Below are positions 1 through 11,031 of a DNA stretch of 64,000 nt, one piece after another; positions within the stretch are counted from its first letter, which is position 1; each line of letters starts with the position of its first letter. This stretch comes from Phaeosaccion multiseriatum. Lineage: Eukaryota; Ochrophyta, other classes. Made by a program: the position numbers and the translations under genes. A model generated the notes under the pieces. The model saw only the letters and a program-made list of their open reading frames with translations. It searched no databases and was not told the DNA's origin. Location: contig OZ218959.1 of assembly GCA_965112735.1 (NCBI GenBank), positions 2,666,001 through 2,730,000 on the forward strand, in the 5' to 3' direction.

Positions 1-53
1 GGCAGGGGGGGGAGGGGGGGGGGGTGTGGGAGTGGCCCGTGGGCGGAGGTGGT

Positions 54-199
54 ATGAACGGACCGGCGGCTTTGGACATGAGACAGGCATGTATGGACGC
101 TCATCTTGAGGTAAGAGGGAGGGAGGAGAGGGGGAGACAAGGGCGACAGGAGGAGAGATCAAAAGAAGACAGCCAGAGTTGTCTTTCCCTTGTTTCTTC

Positions 200-231
<32 letters not shown>

Positions 232-471
232 CTTCTTCTTCTTCTTCTTCCTTCTTCTTCTTCTTCTTCTTAAATGCGGTGCCCTGCTTTGCTTCCTCTT
301 CCCCCTTACCTTACACCCCAGCTTGGAAATCTCGAGGAGCATCGACGCATCAAGGCCGAGCTCACCGCCATCCGACGGCGCCAACAGATGATGAAGGAGG
401 CACGAGCACAGCAGGTCAAGGAGGAGGCCAGAATAGGGCGGGCGAAGGAAGAGGCACAGAAGGCTAGATAG
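54..471 (+). CDS. 3' end of a charged, helix-rich protein (5' end uncertain)
   Basis: Unrecognised. Two exons can be joined: 54..110, ending CTTGAG before GTAAGA, and 322..471, after a CCCCAG acceptor; both junctions are phase 0. The last 49 residues are rich in Arg, Lys, Glu and Ala (RRQQMMKEARAQ, KEEARIGRAKEEAQK) and read like an amphipathic helix or coiled coil, then stop. The intron (111-321) is a TTC microsatellite on the sense strand. ATG 54 is the first in-frame Met, but the preceding bases are a G-rich low-complexity run at the window edge, so the real start may lie outside. With this start the product is only 68 residues, so a longer gene truncated by the window is more likely. The ORF continuing across the intron as poly-Ser/Phe is an artefact of the repeat. 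Confidence 0.5.
197..271. repeat. TTC microsatellite in intron
   Basis: TTC repeat with a few interruptions, inside the intron between the first two exons of the window. On the sense strand it forms the pyrimidine-rich stretch before the 3' splice site. Confidence 0.85.
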
Positions 472-476
472 ACAAG

Positions 477-606
477 GGAGGAGGAGGAGGAGGAGGAGGA
501 GGAGGAGGAGGAGGAGGAGGAGGAGGAGGAGGAGGAGGAGGAGGAAGAAGAAGAAGAAGAAGAAGGAAGAGGAGGAGGAGGAGGAGGAGGAGGAGGAGGA
601 GGAGGT
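477..606. repeat. GAG/GAA triplet array downstream of the first gene
   Basis: About 130 bp of nearly pure GAG with a GAA patch, starting six bases after the stop codon at 471. All reading frames across it are poly-Glu, poly-Arg/Gly or, on the other strand, poly-Ser/Leu/Pro, and are not taken as genes. Confidence 0.9.
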
Positions 607-1160
607 TGAGGAGGGAGTGGGTGGAGCGGGAGAAGAGAGACACGTACGCACGCACGCACGCACACACCCGTCGATCTCCGCATCTCCCTGCTACACGTCT
701 TGTATGGCGGCACTGCAGCCCCCCCCCTCTAATTTTTTCCCCAATAATACATGTATATTATTATGAGTTCGTTGGTGAAAAGATCAATCAACCCTTCGCT
801 ACACACTTACTTCCGCGGCAAGGAGTGGGGTGGGAGGAAATAAACGTGTACTTGGCCCCCATCTCACAGGATCACACCCTTTACCTTTCTTTACCTCTTC
901 GCCCCCCCCTCCCCATCCCCACTACAAGACACAAACCAATCCTTGGGTCTTCATCCCTCTTGAACGACTCTTCCCTCTGCGTGTGTGTACAGTTCAGCAG
1001 GCACACATCGAACTCTCCTCTCTCTCTCTCTCTCTCTCTGTGTGTACAGACGTGCACAAAAAAGACCAGGTAAATTGCCTACTCCCCTCTCTACGTGTAC
1101 ATAAGTACACAAAAAGGCCAGAGTGGATTGCCTCTCCACTTTGTGTGTGTACTGTGTAAG

Positions 1161-1292
1161 CCCACATAAACCCCTGTTAATGTCCCTCTGCTGCCCACAC
1201 AAACCCCTGTTAATGTCCCTCTGCTGCCCACACAAACCCCTGTTAATGTCCCTCTGCTGCCCACACAAACCCCTGTTAATGTCCCTCTGCTG
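1161..1292. repeat. 33-bp minisatellite, four tandem units
   Basis: Four head-to-tail copies of a 33-bp unit containing AAACCCCTGTTAATGTCCCT. The last three units are identical and the first differs by one base. Eleven codons per unit leaves three frames open, which creates false repetitive ORFs on both strands. Confidence 0.95.
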
Positions 1293-1826
1293 CCCGCCTG
1301 CTGGACCTCGAGCCGCGTTCCCCTCTCCCCTCTCGCGCCCTTCTCTACTTCCAGCGCTTCCAATCTCCTCCCCTACTAAGTCAATAAGTAGTTCCTGACC
1401 GACTCCTCTGGGGCTGTGGACACTTGCTGCCGCCGCCTCCGACCCGCAGATGCCTTGGACTCAGGAATCGATGGAAGCGCCCCATACTGACGAGTGACTG
1501 TGAGCAGAGCCACCCCGGATGCTCAAGCGGAGCCAGGCTCGCACGCACACACGCACGCACGCACGTACGCACACGCACGCACGCACGCACTTGGCGCAGC
1601 GCAAGCAACGTAGCATCGGTAGCGGATCAGATTCTGACAGCGCCGCCGCTATTGGAGTCTTTAGTAGAGAGAGAGAGAGTGCTTGGACAGAAGTGCAGTA
1701 GACCGAGGGAGCGAGGTTCAGGGCAGAGCAGCGCAGAGCTCTGACAAAGTGGCTCCTGTATGCGCGTGTGACCTTATAAGGACACGAAACCCTTCCTCAT
1801 CGAATAGTGTTTGATACACACACAAA

Positions 1827-1835
1827 CAACACACA

Positions 1836-1897
<62 letters not shown>
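1827..1897. repeat. Compound CA/GA microsatellite
   Basis: A CA run passes directly into a GA run. Intergenic. Confidence 0.95.
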
Positions 1898-1900
<3 letters not shown>

Positions 1901-2132
1901 TGTAGGAAAGGGAAACAACTTCTCATCGTAAATGTATGTAGCACTTCTGATGTGACCGACAATGGTAGAGGAGCTGCCGCCCAGTCACACCAAACGCTGT
2001 GAGGCGCTGCACTAAATACAGTGGTTTTGGGCAGAGAGATAGAGGGCGAGAGTGTGGGAGACTCTTGAGTTGTAGAGGAGGACAAGGCAGGGACGCAGAC
2101 GGCAGAGAGCTGGAGCGTTACAGAAGAAGCGT

Positions 2133-5130
2133 CTACAGCAACGTGAGGTGCTTGGTGCAGCGGACCGCCGGTAGGTCACCCGCCGGGATGGCCTCAAAGT
2201 GCTGCTCCTCGGAGAAGGCACGGCCCTTGCTTCCCTCCAATCGCACCCTCAAGTGAACCCACCCAAGTAGCTCGTCCTGCTGCTGCCGCTGTATCACCAA
2301 CTGCTGTTGCTGCTTGCCACCCCTTGTGGCAGTGCCTGTAGAGCCGCTGCTCGGAGCTGCTCCATCGCTTACGGACAAGGATTGACCGTCGCTCCCTCTC
2401 CGTACCTCTATCACAATATCATCGGCGTCAGCGTAGAGTCCTCGCCGCCCTCGGTCTCTGAGCTGCTGCAAAGTGAAGTGTACACCTCGCTGCTCAAAGT
2501 CTTTCCTCCCCTCCTCCTCCTCCTCCTCCTCCTCCTGGTCCTCTCTCTTGCTGTTGCTCTTGCTACTCTTCCCCCCCTTCTTCCTCCGCCAATCACTATC
2601 TCCGGTCGCCTCTGCTGCCTTCGCCAGGCTGCTGCCGCGTAGACCGTTCCGGTCCTGAGAGTCGAACAACGCCCCCACCTTATCCACTTGCCTAGTCATC
2701 GCTTCCATATAGCGCTCGTCACAGTAAAAGTTAAGGTCGTCCTCCTCCACCGGTTGACACTCCAAAACCCCCACACTCTCCTTCAGTTCACGCAACGCCC
2801 CCTCAAATGCGCAGTGCATGTCAATGAACTCCTGCCCTGCTACCTGGAGAACCACTTCGCTACGGTCGGTGCTCACAGTTGGCGCTACCCGGCCGAGAAG
2901 CACTTCCTCTGACCTGGAGATGGCAGTGGACAGCCTTTCCTCCAGACTCTCCATGCCCTCCAGCTGCTCCTCCAAGGCGTGTATTTTGCTTTCGCTGGCC
3001 TTTTTTACTCTACATTGTAGGGGGAGGGAGGGGAGGGGAGGGAGGTTGGACAGAGGGGATGAGTGGGAAGATTGTAAGTGTGATGTATGTAGGGAAGGGC
3101 AAGAGGAGAGGGTACACAATCTCATCCAACACGCACACACATACACTCCCCCCTCTCACCCCCCTCCCTCCTTCCCTCCATCACCTGCCCAGCAGCAGCC
3201 CTTCCTGCTGGTCCAACGCCGCTCTTAACGAGCCAAAGCTGGCCTTGACCTGCTTACACAACGCGGTCTCCTTCAGCTCAACGTCCTGCAGCCGCTCCTC
3301 CACGCCCCTCGCAGCTCTCCCGACCACCCTTAGACCCGCCTGCCCGTCCCCCATGTCAGCAAGGAGGGAGGCGCGCAACCACTCCTCGCACTCAGCCGCC
3401 AGGCGGACGTCGTGGTGGCGGACGTCGTGGTGCTGCTTGTGTGTCTGTCTCTGCCCCTGCCCCTGCCCTTGTCTCGGCCTTGGCCTCTGTCCTGCCCTGT
3501 GTCTACCCACGGCGCAGCAGTCGTGACAGGCGAGCTGCCGACAAGTGACACAGTAGAGCTTGGCCTCCTGCATTGGGTGTTCGTCGCAGGCTACCGGCAT
3601 CACACTTGCCCCTCTCGCTGCTCCTCCTCCTGCTTCTGGTCTTCCTGCTGCTGTATCACCACCTGCCCGAGCTCCGGTACCAAGGGCGCTAAGCTCCCAG
3701 CTGCTCCGGCGACGGTTCAGGTCCGGCCCTCCTCCTCCTCCTGCCCCTCCCCTTGCTACTGGTGCTGCTCTCCTCTTCCTCCTCATGGCCGTCTGCTGCT
3801 GTCGCTCGCGAGCCGCTGCTCGTCCTCCTTCTCCTCCTCCTTCTTTTGTCGCCATCAACCCCACCTCCGCTGCCCCGTCCTCCACATTCCACCTGCCTAA
3901 CCTTTCCCCGGCCTTGAGCCTCACACGATACTCCTTCAGATCGAGGACCTCGTGCGTTGCCGTACCTTTGCCTCTGCCGTGCGCCCGTCGATGGAGACCA
4001 CACAACGCGTATCCGCAGTCGACGCAGCGGTACTTTGCGGGCGTGCCCTCGTCGTCGCACAATGCACACTCCTGATTTACCTGCCTCGCCTGCCACATGC
4101 GTATCTCACTGGTCATAAAGTGGTCTGTCGCCAGCCCTCCGATGCCTCGCTCTATGCCCACGCGGCTCACTTGGTGGCATTTGGCGCAGGACAGGTGCGC
4201 GTATGTGTCGTCATAGTCGGTCCCAGTCTCTGCCTCGGCGGCTTCATCCCCATCGTCCTCCTTCCTGACTACTCTACCTGCTCCGCCCCCGCTGGTGTGC
4301 TCGGCGGCAATGGCGCGTTGCAGGAGATCCTCGAGGCAGCTCTGGCAAAACACGTGGAGGCACTGGGGCAGGAGTTTTGGAATGTGCATGAAGGAAGGGT
4401 CTGGTCGCTCCTCTTGCTCGAGCGTGATGGACACGGACAGCTTCGAGGGGGGGAGGGGCTCCTGAAAGGGCTGCTCGCACAGGGAGCAACACAGAGACGC
4501 AGGCCACTCATCATCTTTGTCTTCATCTTCTGAGGAGTCTTCTTCGGTGTCCTCTCCTGAGTCCTCGTCCGAGTCCTCCTCGGATTCGTCATCATCATCC
4601 TGCTGTTTCCGTTGCCATGAGCGCTCGAAATTCTCAAAGCTGGCTTTGAGATCTTCTCGTCGCGGAGGAGGAGAGGGGGAAGTGGGCCGGGACGTCTTTG
4701 GAGTGCGACTGCGACTGTGGTGTCCCGCGTTACCCTTGGCATTGGCGACACCATCCGGAGAAGCCTGAGGTAACACGGATGGCGAGTCCATTTTGTGTTT
4801 CTGTTCTTGTTTCTCGACCGCCCTCCCTTCCGCCGCCCCCTTCTTCGCCTTCTCCTTCTTGTTGTTGTTGTCCTTCGTTTTGATCGTGTTCTTCTCTCTC
4901 TCCTCCCTCGGCTCTTCCTCTTCTTTTCCATCTCTCCTTACGCCCTTTTCCTGGTTGTCTTCCAGATCTGCCTGCTGTTTTTGATCCTGGTAGGTCTCAT
5001 CCAGCTGGTGCTTTTGCTCTGCCTCGCCAGAGAAAGGCGCCTGGTTGGTGCCCTCCTTCCCGTCCTTCTCCTCCGCCTTTTCCTTCTCCTTCTCCTTGAC
5101 CTTATCCTTTTTCCAAACACCCCACGGCAT
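2133..5130 (-). CDS. TRIM/RBCC-type protein (RING, two B-boxes, coiled coil)
   Basis: Probable RING E3 ubiquitin ligase of the TRIM type. Exons 5130..3185 and 3009..2133 join at GGCAG/GTGATG and TGTAG/AGTAAA in matching phase, giving about 940 aa. Start chosen at ATG 5130 (MPWGVWKKDK); the frame upstream holds only a TTG. Order: Lys/Glu-rich N-terminus and acidic Asp/Glu/Ser stretch (to about 215); RING-like Cys/His cluster (about 220-335: CSLCEQPF, CLHVFCQSCLEDLL, LSCAKC), unusually long because of inserts; B-box 1 (CALCDDEGTPAKYRCVDCG, about 355-405); Gly/Arg-rich spacer; B-box 2 (CDEHPMQEAKLYCVTC, about 510-560); coiled coil across the exon junction (about 600-700). The C-terminal region of about 240 aa matches no SPRY, NHL or MATH domain I recognise. 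Divergent with EIPR1, starts 193 bp apart. One copy of the dispersed 17-mer is read here as QQLVIQ. Confidence 0.8.
2288..2304 (-). repeat. Dispersed 17-mer, copy in TRIM exon 2
   Basis: GCTGTATCACCAACTGC on the plus strand, in the minus-strand gene frame read as QLVIQ within a Gln run. Reference copy for the family described in the findings. Confidence 0.8.
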
Positions 5131-5323
5131 GCTGATTGCAGTGCTTGTAAGGATCAAGCTCCCAACGACGTTACATTTCCACAGTCGAACTCATCCTGTC
5201 GCCATCTGTGGCGATGGCAGTCGATGGTATGGCTAGCGCGCTGGCGGCATTGATTGTAAAAAGCGGGAGAGGAAGGGGGAGGGACACGAGAGGCGAAGGT
5301 AGGGGGGGGACGAGGGAGCCATA
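5131..5323. promoter_or_regulatory. Putative bidirectional promoter, TRIM / EIPR1
   Basis: Only 193 bp separate the two divergent start codons, so both promoters and 5' UTRs must share this stretch or reach into the genes. No clear TATA box was seen. Confidence 0.4.
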
Positions 5324-5688
5324 ATGTACTCCAACTCGTCCGCGGCGTACACGCTGAGGCTTCCCTCTCGATGCATCGCAGCAGTGCTCGGGGATAGAGA
5401 GGAGCACCATTTCCTGGCAGGAACGTGCAGCCTCAAGCAGGACAATGAGATGCTTATGCTCACGTTCCATGAAGACAGTAACGAACTGCTGTGCGACCAG
5501 GTAAGGAAGATTTATGATGGCATGGAGTGAAAAGAAGGTGTGGAGCCGTTGCCGCGGCTACTTAGATCAAGTGAAGGTGGGCTACAAGGGGGGGAGTGAG
5601 AGAGGAGGGAAGGAGAAGAAACAAACTCCTGAATGGCAGCACTAATCGTCCGCTCCCATGGGGAACTCAGAGGCCACCCGCCAACGCG

Positions 5689-5720
<32 letters not shown>

Positions 5721-7153
5721 TCTTATTTGCTCATGCACTCCCCACTGTATCATCCCCATCCATCGCCCACACCCTTTCTCCCCTGCAGGTGTACCAGCAT
5801 CCTGGGGAGATTTGGGCCATTAGCCCACACCCTGAGGACCCCTCTGTCGTGCTGACCTGTGGCAATAGTGGGAAAGCAGGGCAAAAGGAGCCCTTCAATG
5901 TCTCGCTGTGGCGGCTCCCGGCGTCTTCCGAGCTTGGGGGAAGCTCTAGTGGTGGAGGTGGTGGTGGTGGTGGTGCTGGCAATAATGGCTCTGATGCTGG
6001 AGACGACGACGAGTGGGGCGGCGACGATGCGTACGGAGGTGGAGGGGGAGGAAGAGGAGGAGGACCGGGAGGAGGGGGGGGAGAGGTCGTCCCGCTAGGC
6101 GAGCCCATCACGCAGCTCTGCAGCATGCGACGTCAGGCCAAGGCGGTGATGTGGGACCCGCACTGCACCTTGGGCAGCGGTGGCGATAGTGGCAGTGTCG
6201 TGACGGTATGTGGAGACTCGCTGACTAAGCATACGCTCGCCGCGGGGGGAGGCGCCAAAGAGGAAGTAGTGGTGCAGCTGGGCAATAGGGCAAGCAGTAG
6301 TAAGAGAGTTGGAGGCGACGACGGTTACGAAGGAGGAGGGGCAGGAGGGGCCACATATGCGGCCGCGTGCGACCCGCATCAGAGAGACTCGGTCATTGTG
6401 GCCAAGGGATGCGGTTTCTTCTGCGTTGACTTACGTAGTAGCAGTGGCAGCGGCAGTGCTGGGCAGAACCATCGGTCGCTGGTGGTGGACAACGCGCACC
6501 GCTACGGTTGCCGAGATGTGGACTACAACCCCAACAAACCGCACACCGTGGTAACAGCGGGGGAGGACCGCTTGATGCGCTTCTGGGACCTTCGCAAGAG
6601 CTCTGCCCCGACCGCCACCACAACCACCCCCACTTCCTCCTCATCATCATTAGCATCATCGTCATCATCGTCATCATCATCATCATCATCCTCCTCCTTC
6701 CTGCAGCCCCTCAAAACTGTCCTCGCACACTCGCATTGGACCACTTCTGTGCGCTACAACCGCTTCCATGACCAGTTGCTCGTGTCGGGTGGGTCGGACA
6801 ATGTGGTCAACTTGTGGCGCGTAAGCAGCATTTCCTCGGCACCCTTGCTCGAGGGGCCCGACGACGGGGCTGTGGGTGGTGCTGGGGAAGGAGAAGAAGA
6901 CGAGGAAGGAGAAGAGGGGGACTCAGGGCGGGCAGGCAGCGGTGGGGGAGGAGGAGGAGGAGGAGGAGGAGGAGGAGGGGGAGGGGGGGAGGTTGCCGAC
7001 ATTCAAGTTCGAACCTTCGACGAGCACGAGGAGAGCGTGTGCGCTGTGGCGTGGAGCGCGTGCGATGCCTGGGTATTCGCGAGCATCTCACTGGACGGCA
7101 AGGTGACGCTCAATCACGTCCCCTCCACCGAGAAGTACAAAATCCTTCTGTGA
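5324..7153 (+). CDS. EIPR1: EARP-interacting WD40 protein (EIPR1/TSSC1 homologue)
   Basis: WD-repeat partner of the EARP/GARP tethering complexes in endosomal recycling and dense-core vesicle traffic. Exons 5324..5500 and 5789..7153, joined in phase 0 (GACCAG/GTAAGG; CTGCAG/GTGTAC), give 513 aa. Family landmarks: FLAGTCSLKQDNEM in the first exon; HPGEIWAISPHP; NAHRYGCRDVDYNPNKPH; AGEDRLMRFWDLRKS; HSHWTTSVRYNRFHDQLL; DEHEESVCAVAWSACDAW; and the diagnostic C-terminus KYKILL. Two low-complexity inserts interrupt the propeller: Gly/Asp-rich (about residues 120-160) and Ser/Thr plus Gly-rich (about 390-460), which account for the length beyond the usual 390 or so. The intron has a CT repeat before its acceptor. 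A longer ORF runs through the intron but loses the conserved first exon. Confidence 0.95.
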
Positions 7154-7745
7154 GTTGTTAGTCCCAAGAGAGAGAGTAAGAGAAGCGGAAGAAGAAGGAG
7201 AAGGAGAAGGAAGTGCATTGGCGCTGCTCTGCTCTGCTCTGCTCGGCTCGGCTACTGTATTCCTAATATCAAATACATCCACATCGCTCTGGATATTTGT
7301 GGAGCAGAAGCGACTTGCAAATAAATAGTAAGAGCAGAAATCATACTGCCAGTAAGAGCAGAAATCATACTGCCCTGCCTGCGCTCCTGCTGCGCTCCCT
7401 TCCTCCTATCCGACTCTTACTACACGCTGCTAAGAGCCATAGTACTGCTGCTATATACTGTCATCTGCTGCAATCTGCTGCTCTCTGGCTGCTCTCCCTG
7501 CATGTGGCAGGAAGCCTCGTCCTGACAGTCTCATTCATCACTGCACTATCTTGCTGCCTCCCCCCCCCCCGCCTCCCCAAAAGGCAATGAGAAGAGGGAG
7601 GACGTATGTCTCATGCACTGCACGCCCACCACCCTTTTGACTCCTGTCTCCCCATCGACTGCCATCCCATAGCCTCCTCCTCCACCACCACCACCACCAC
7701 CACCACCACCACCACCAACCCATGTGCCCGCCTTGGCCCGATCCT
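7154..7745. other. Intergenic region between convergent genes
   Basis: 592 bp between the stops of EIPR1 and the His-rich protein gene. It contains a perfect tandem pair of a 24-bp unit (AGTAAGAGCAGAAATCATAC and following bases, about 7327-7373), a C run near 7560 and a CAC/CCA triplet run at about 7681-7717. No gene is supported; presumably 3' UTRs. Confidence 0.6.
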
Positions 7746-9589
7746 CTACGAGGTTTTTGAGTGCTCGTGGCCTTCGTGGCCGTGGTTGCAGCACTGTCGG
7801 TGCTGATGGTCGTGACTATGCCCCCCTCCCCCTCCACCCCCCATCGCTCCCATCCCCCCTGCCGCCGCCGCCGCCGCAGCCAGTGCCCCCACAGCAGGAT
7901 GCTCTGCTCCTCCCCCTCCTCCCATCCCTCCGTGGCCATGCCCTCCGTGAGAGTGGTTCCCATCGCACTGATGGCCGTGACCGTGGCTGTGACCCCCTCC
8001 TCCTCCACCCATTTGGCTCGGTCCACCCACGAGGCGATTGAACATGGCCAGGTCGAGGTTCTCCTCTGGCGAGAGGCCTTGCATGTACTTTCTCCGGTCC
8101 TCCGCGGACAGATCCATCATGACCTGGGAGGGAGAGAAGAGAGAGAGAGAGGGATAGAGAGAGAGAGAGATGGACAGAGAGAGAAAGAGAGGCAGGGGGA
8201 GAGAGGCAGGGGGGGAGAGGGAGAGAATGGAGAGAGAAGACAGAGAGGAAAGAGAGGGTAGGGCGTCAAATCGCGTTGGCCAAGTCACTGGGGCAATTCA
8301 AGGGCAACACTTCTCTCGTGGAAAAAACAAAAACAACAAAGAACAAGCTCCAATTGTACCTTCATGTGTGCGGCTTGCACGCCCTTCATCCTATTCGCGA
8401 AGCTCCTCTGGTCCTTGGTGGACATTCTGGATAGCTCGGCCGTGACCCGCTGCTGCCCTTCCACAAAGGCCCTCTTCATACGCATCTGCTCCTTCATCTG
8501 CTCTTCGCCGTACACGGCCTCCTGCAAGCCCCCATAAAGAGAAGGGGTGAAAAGACACAGGAGGGAGAGGAGAAGAGGAGAGAGGGAGAAGGGGGGGGGG
8601 GAGAGTAAGAGAGAGAGAGAGAGAAAGAGGGCGAGAGAGAGGAAGGGAGAGAGAGAGGTAAGTACAAAGAGACATACACAGCACACAGAGAGATACAAAG
8701 AGGCCCTGCTGCGCGGTGCACCAACACGTGCAGCTCTGCATACGTTATCCCCCCATCCTGATTGATCGATCGATCGCCTCCACCCCACCACCCCCTCAAC
8801 CCTTCTCACCTGCACACCCATCTGGGCGGTGAGCGCGAACTCCCTCATCCGTCCCTCAAGCTCAGCGTCGTCGGGAAAGTCCAGCGGCATGCGATTGAGG
8901 CAAGCGACTCCATGGTCCTTGTCCCACCCCAGACACTCCAGCATGTCGCGTTGTATCTCCACCACATCCTCCCCCGGAGGCTGCTGCGTCTCGAGAAACT
9001 TCTGACGCAGGGCAGCCTTGGTCTTGGGTAGAGCCATTTGTGAGTTGCACGCCCCCATGAACTCGACGATCTGCTCCTTGGTGAAGGAGCCCTCCGTCTT
9101 GAGGGGGGAAGGTTGAACGGCCTTCAGGATGGCGATGTGCGCCTCATTGGTGGCGATGGTAAAGGCCTTGAGCTTGGCCATAAAGTCAGCGTCCCCTCCG
9201 TGCCGGGAAGACAGCTTGTTCAGCTCCCTCCGCCCAAAGCCCTGCTCCACCCCCACTTCCTCCAGCAACTCTTGCTGCAACTGGACCAGGTGGGCGTTGG
9301 GTCGCAGCAAGGGCGACTCTGTGGTCTTGGCAGCAATGGCCGCCCTCGTCTCCTCCGAAGAGATGCGCTCGATGGCTAGGGAGAAAAACTCCAGAGCCTT
9401 GGCTTTGCTCAGCGTGCCCCCGGTCTGCAACCCGTTCTCGTCGAGCTCCGCCGTGTCGTCCCCTTCGCCGCCTCCCCCTTCCTTGGCACCTCCACCAGCC
9501 TCGTCCCCGTCCTCGCCGACCTCCGCGGGGGGGACGGCCTTGCTGGCCTCTTCAGCAGAGCTCTCCCCTGTCTGGTCTACCGTCGCCAT
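7746..9589 (-). CDS. Unknown protein with histidine-rich C-terminus
   Basis: Three exons, 9589..8810, 8521..8360 and 8123..7746, all phase 0 with GTGAGA, GTACAA and CAG borders, give 439 aa. ATG 9589 (MATVDQTGES) is used; the upstream extension begins with TTG. Residues 1-70 are acidic and low complexity. The middle (about 75-315) is helix-rich, with LSKAKALEFFSLAIERISSE, SFTKEQIVEFMGACN and DMLECLGWDKDHG; the last two may form a repeated helical unit. The C-terminal exon carries YMQGLSPEENLDLAMFNRL and then a Gly/His tail with HSHGHGHQCDGNHSHGGHGH and HSHDHQHRQCCNHGHEGHEH. Such His clusters commonly bind Zn, Ni or Co in metallochaperones and transporters; metal binding is inference. No transmembrane segment is evident. 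Family not recognised. Confidence 0.7.
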
Positions 9590-9896
9590 GTTGCTAAAGC
9601 AACACTTGGAAGGGGCTGTGTCTCGATCCAATTTTCGAGATCTCTCCCGTCAGTCAAATACTCTCTGGCCTATATACACAAGGAGCTGAGCTTCACAGGA
9701 GAAGAAGGAGTGGGCCAAAGGAAGGAGATGCTGGTGATGTAATATTTCTATCTTATCTCTCGATGTTGACGATTGTCGTGGTGTGTATGGATAGATCGAT
9801 AAATGACCATCGACTTGAAACTCTCATTTGGCGTTTCCAAAATTTGCCCCTTGCTTCTCTGCTTTTCTCTCCTTTGCTCATTCCCATACGGCCACC
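9590..9896. promoter_or_regulatory. Putative bidirectional promoter, His-rich protein / calcyphosin-like
   Basis: 307 bp between divergent start codons. A TATA-like CCTATATACAC lies near 9667-9677, about 80 nt upstream of the minus-strand ATG and 220 nt upstream of the plus-strand ATG. Functional assignment is inference. Confidence 0.4.
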
Positions 9897-10527
9897 ATGT
9901 CTCCGGTTAGCGAAGAGAGGCTGGACCAGATGGAGGCGGCGCTGAGGCAGAAGATCGAGACTCTCACAGGCTTCGCAGATAACATCGCCATGGAGCGAAA
10001 GCTCGGTACGTTTTCTGCAGGAAGGGCTATCGACTTGCCCCTTCGGTGTCTTGGTGGACCAGGAGCCAGAGAAAGGATTCTGGGTACAGTAGCGAAGATC
10101 AGGCGTAAAGAGTGGTCTGAGATTCACTCCTCCTACGTGTGTTTCGCCAACATGACTCCTTCTCATGCCCTCCTCTCTCTTTCTTTGTTTGCGCCCCTCA
10201 CAGAGTCTATGTTCAAGTTCTTCGATTCGAACAGCAGGTGCGCAAACAAAGACATAAGACGCGCTAAGTCGCTGAGTCAAGCCTGACATCCCCGCTACAG
10301 TTGCTGGCCTGCCTGTCTGCCTCTTCAGGAGAATCACTCTTCTTGCTCTTCCTGTATTTTCTGCCTGCCTGATGTGCTTGATGGACTACAAACGCACAAC
10401 AATCCTTGCTGGCTGACGGTCTTGAGCGTAGCTTCCTTGCCTCAAAACAACATTCGCTTGCCCGCCACGGCCCCACCTCCCCATCGCCACATGCGTACCA
10501 TCAATCATGTCTCTCTTCCTTGAATCA

Positions 10528-10608
<81 letters not shown>

Positions 10609-10970
10609 CACAGCGGAACGATTGACTTTGAGGAGTTCTTCGCAGCCATGACGCGCAGCAATTTTGTGGGCGTGCAAAGGGAGCTCGAGGCCCTCTTCGA
10701 GCGGTACGACGAGGACTGCTTCGGCTACATCTGCTACCACGACCTCTGCACACACCTCTTTGGAATGGGCAAGGTGTGTGCGCCAGGCAGTGGAGAGGGA
10801 AAGAAAAGGGAGAAGCAACGCAAGAGGCTGCGGGCTGGCACGGCTTGCTGGGGCTTGGGGCTTGGGCGGGGGGCTAGCTTCAAGCGACAGACCGTCGCTA
10901 CTCCTTCCAAATAATTCAGCGGCGTGCTTTCAAAACACCTCACCTCTTTGTTCACACACACACACACACG

Positions 10971-11031
<61 letters not shown>

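Larger units (their letters stand above)
472..2132. other. Repeat-rich intergenic spacer between convergent genes
   Basis: No gene is supported between the stop of the first gene and the stop of the TRIM gene. The spacer holds the GAG array, an imperfect direct repeat of about 50 bp (about 1040-1140, sharing the block ending in AAGTACACAAAAAGGCC or similar), a 33-bp minisatellite (1161-1292), CA-rich stretches at 1540-1590 and a CA plus GA dinucleotide block (1827-1897). ORFs here are short and made of repeat peptides. Confidence 0.7.

Noticed and set aside
477-713. Long poly-Ser, poly-Leu, poly-Glu ORFs on both strands
   Set aside because: They are translations of a GAG/TCC array; all frames are open because triplet repeats contain no stops.
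1123-1398. Tandem-repeat protein with 11-residue units
   Set aside because: Product of the 33-bp minisatellite; open on both strands, without start context, splice sites or non-repeat coding.
5633-5788. Intron-retaining longer form of EIPR1 starting at 5633
   Set aside because: The alternative N-terminus is a CT repeat translation (poly-Leu/Ser); the spliced form keeps the conserved FLAGTCSLKQDN segment.
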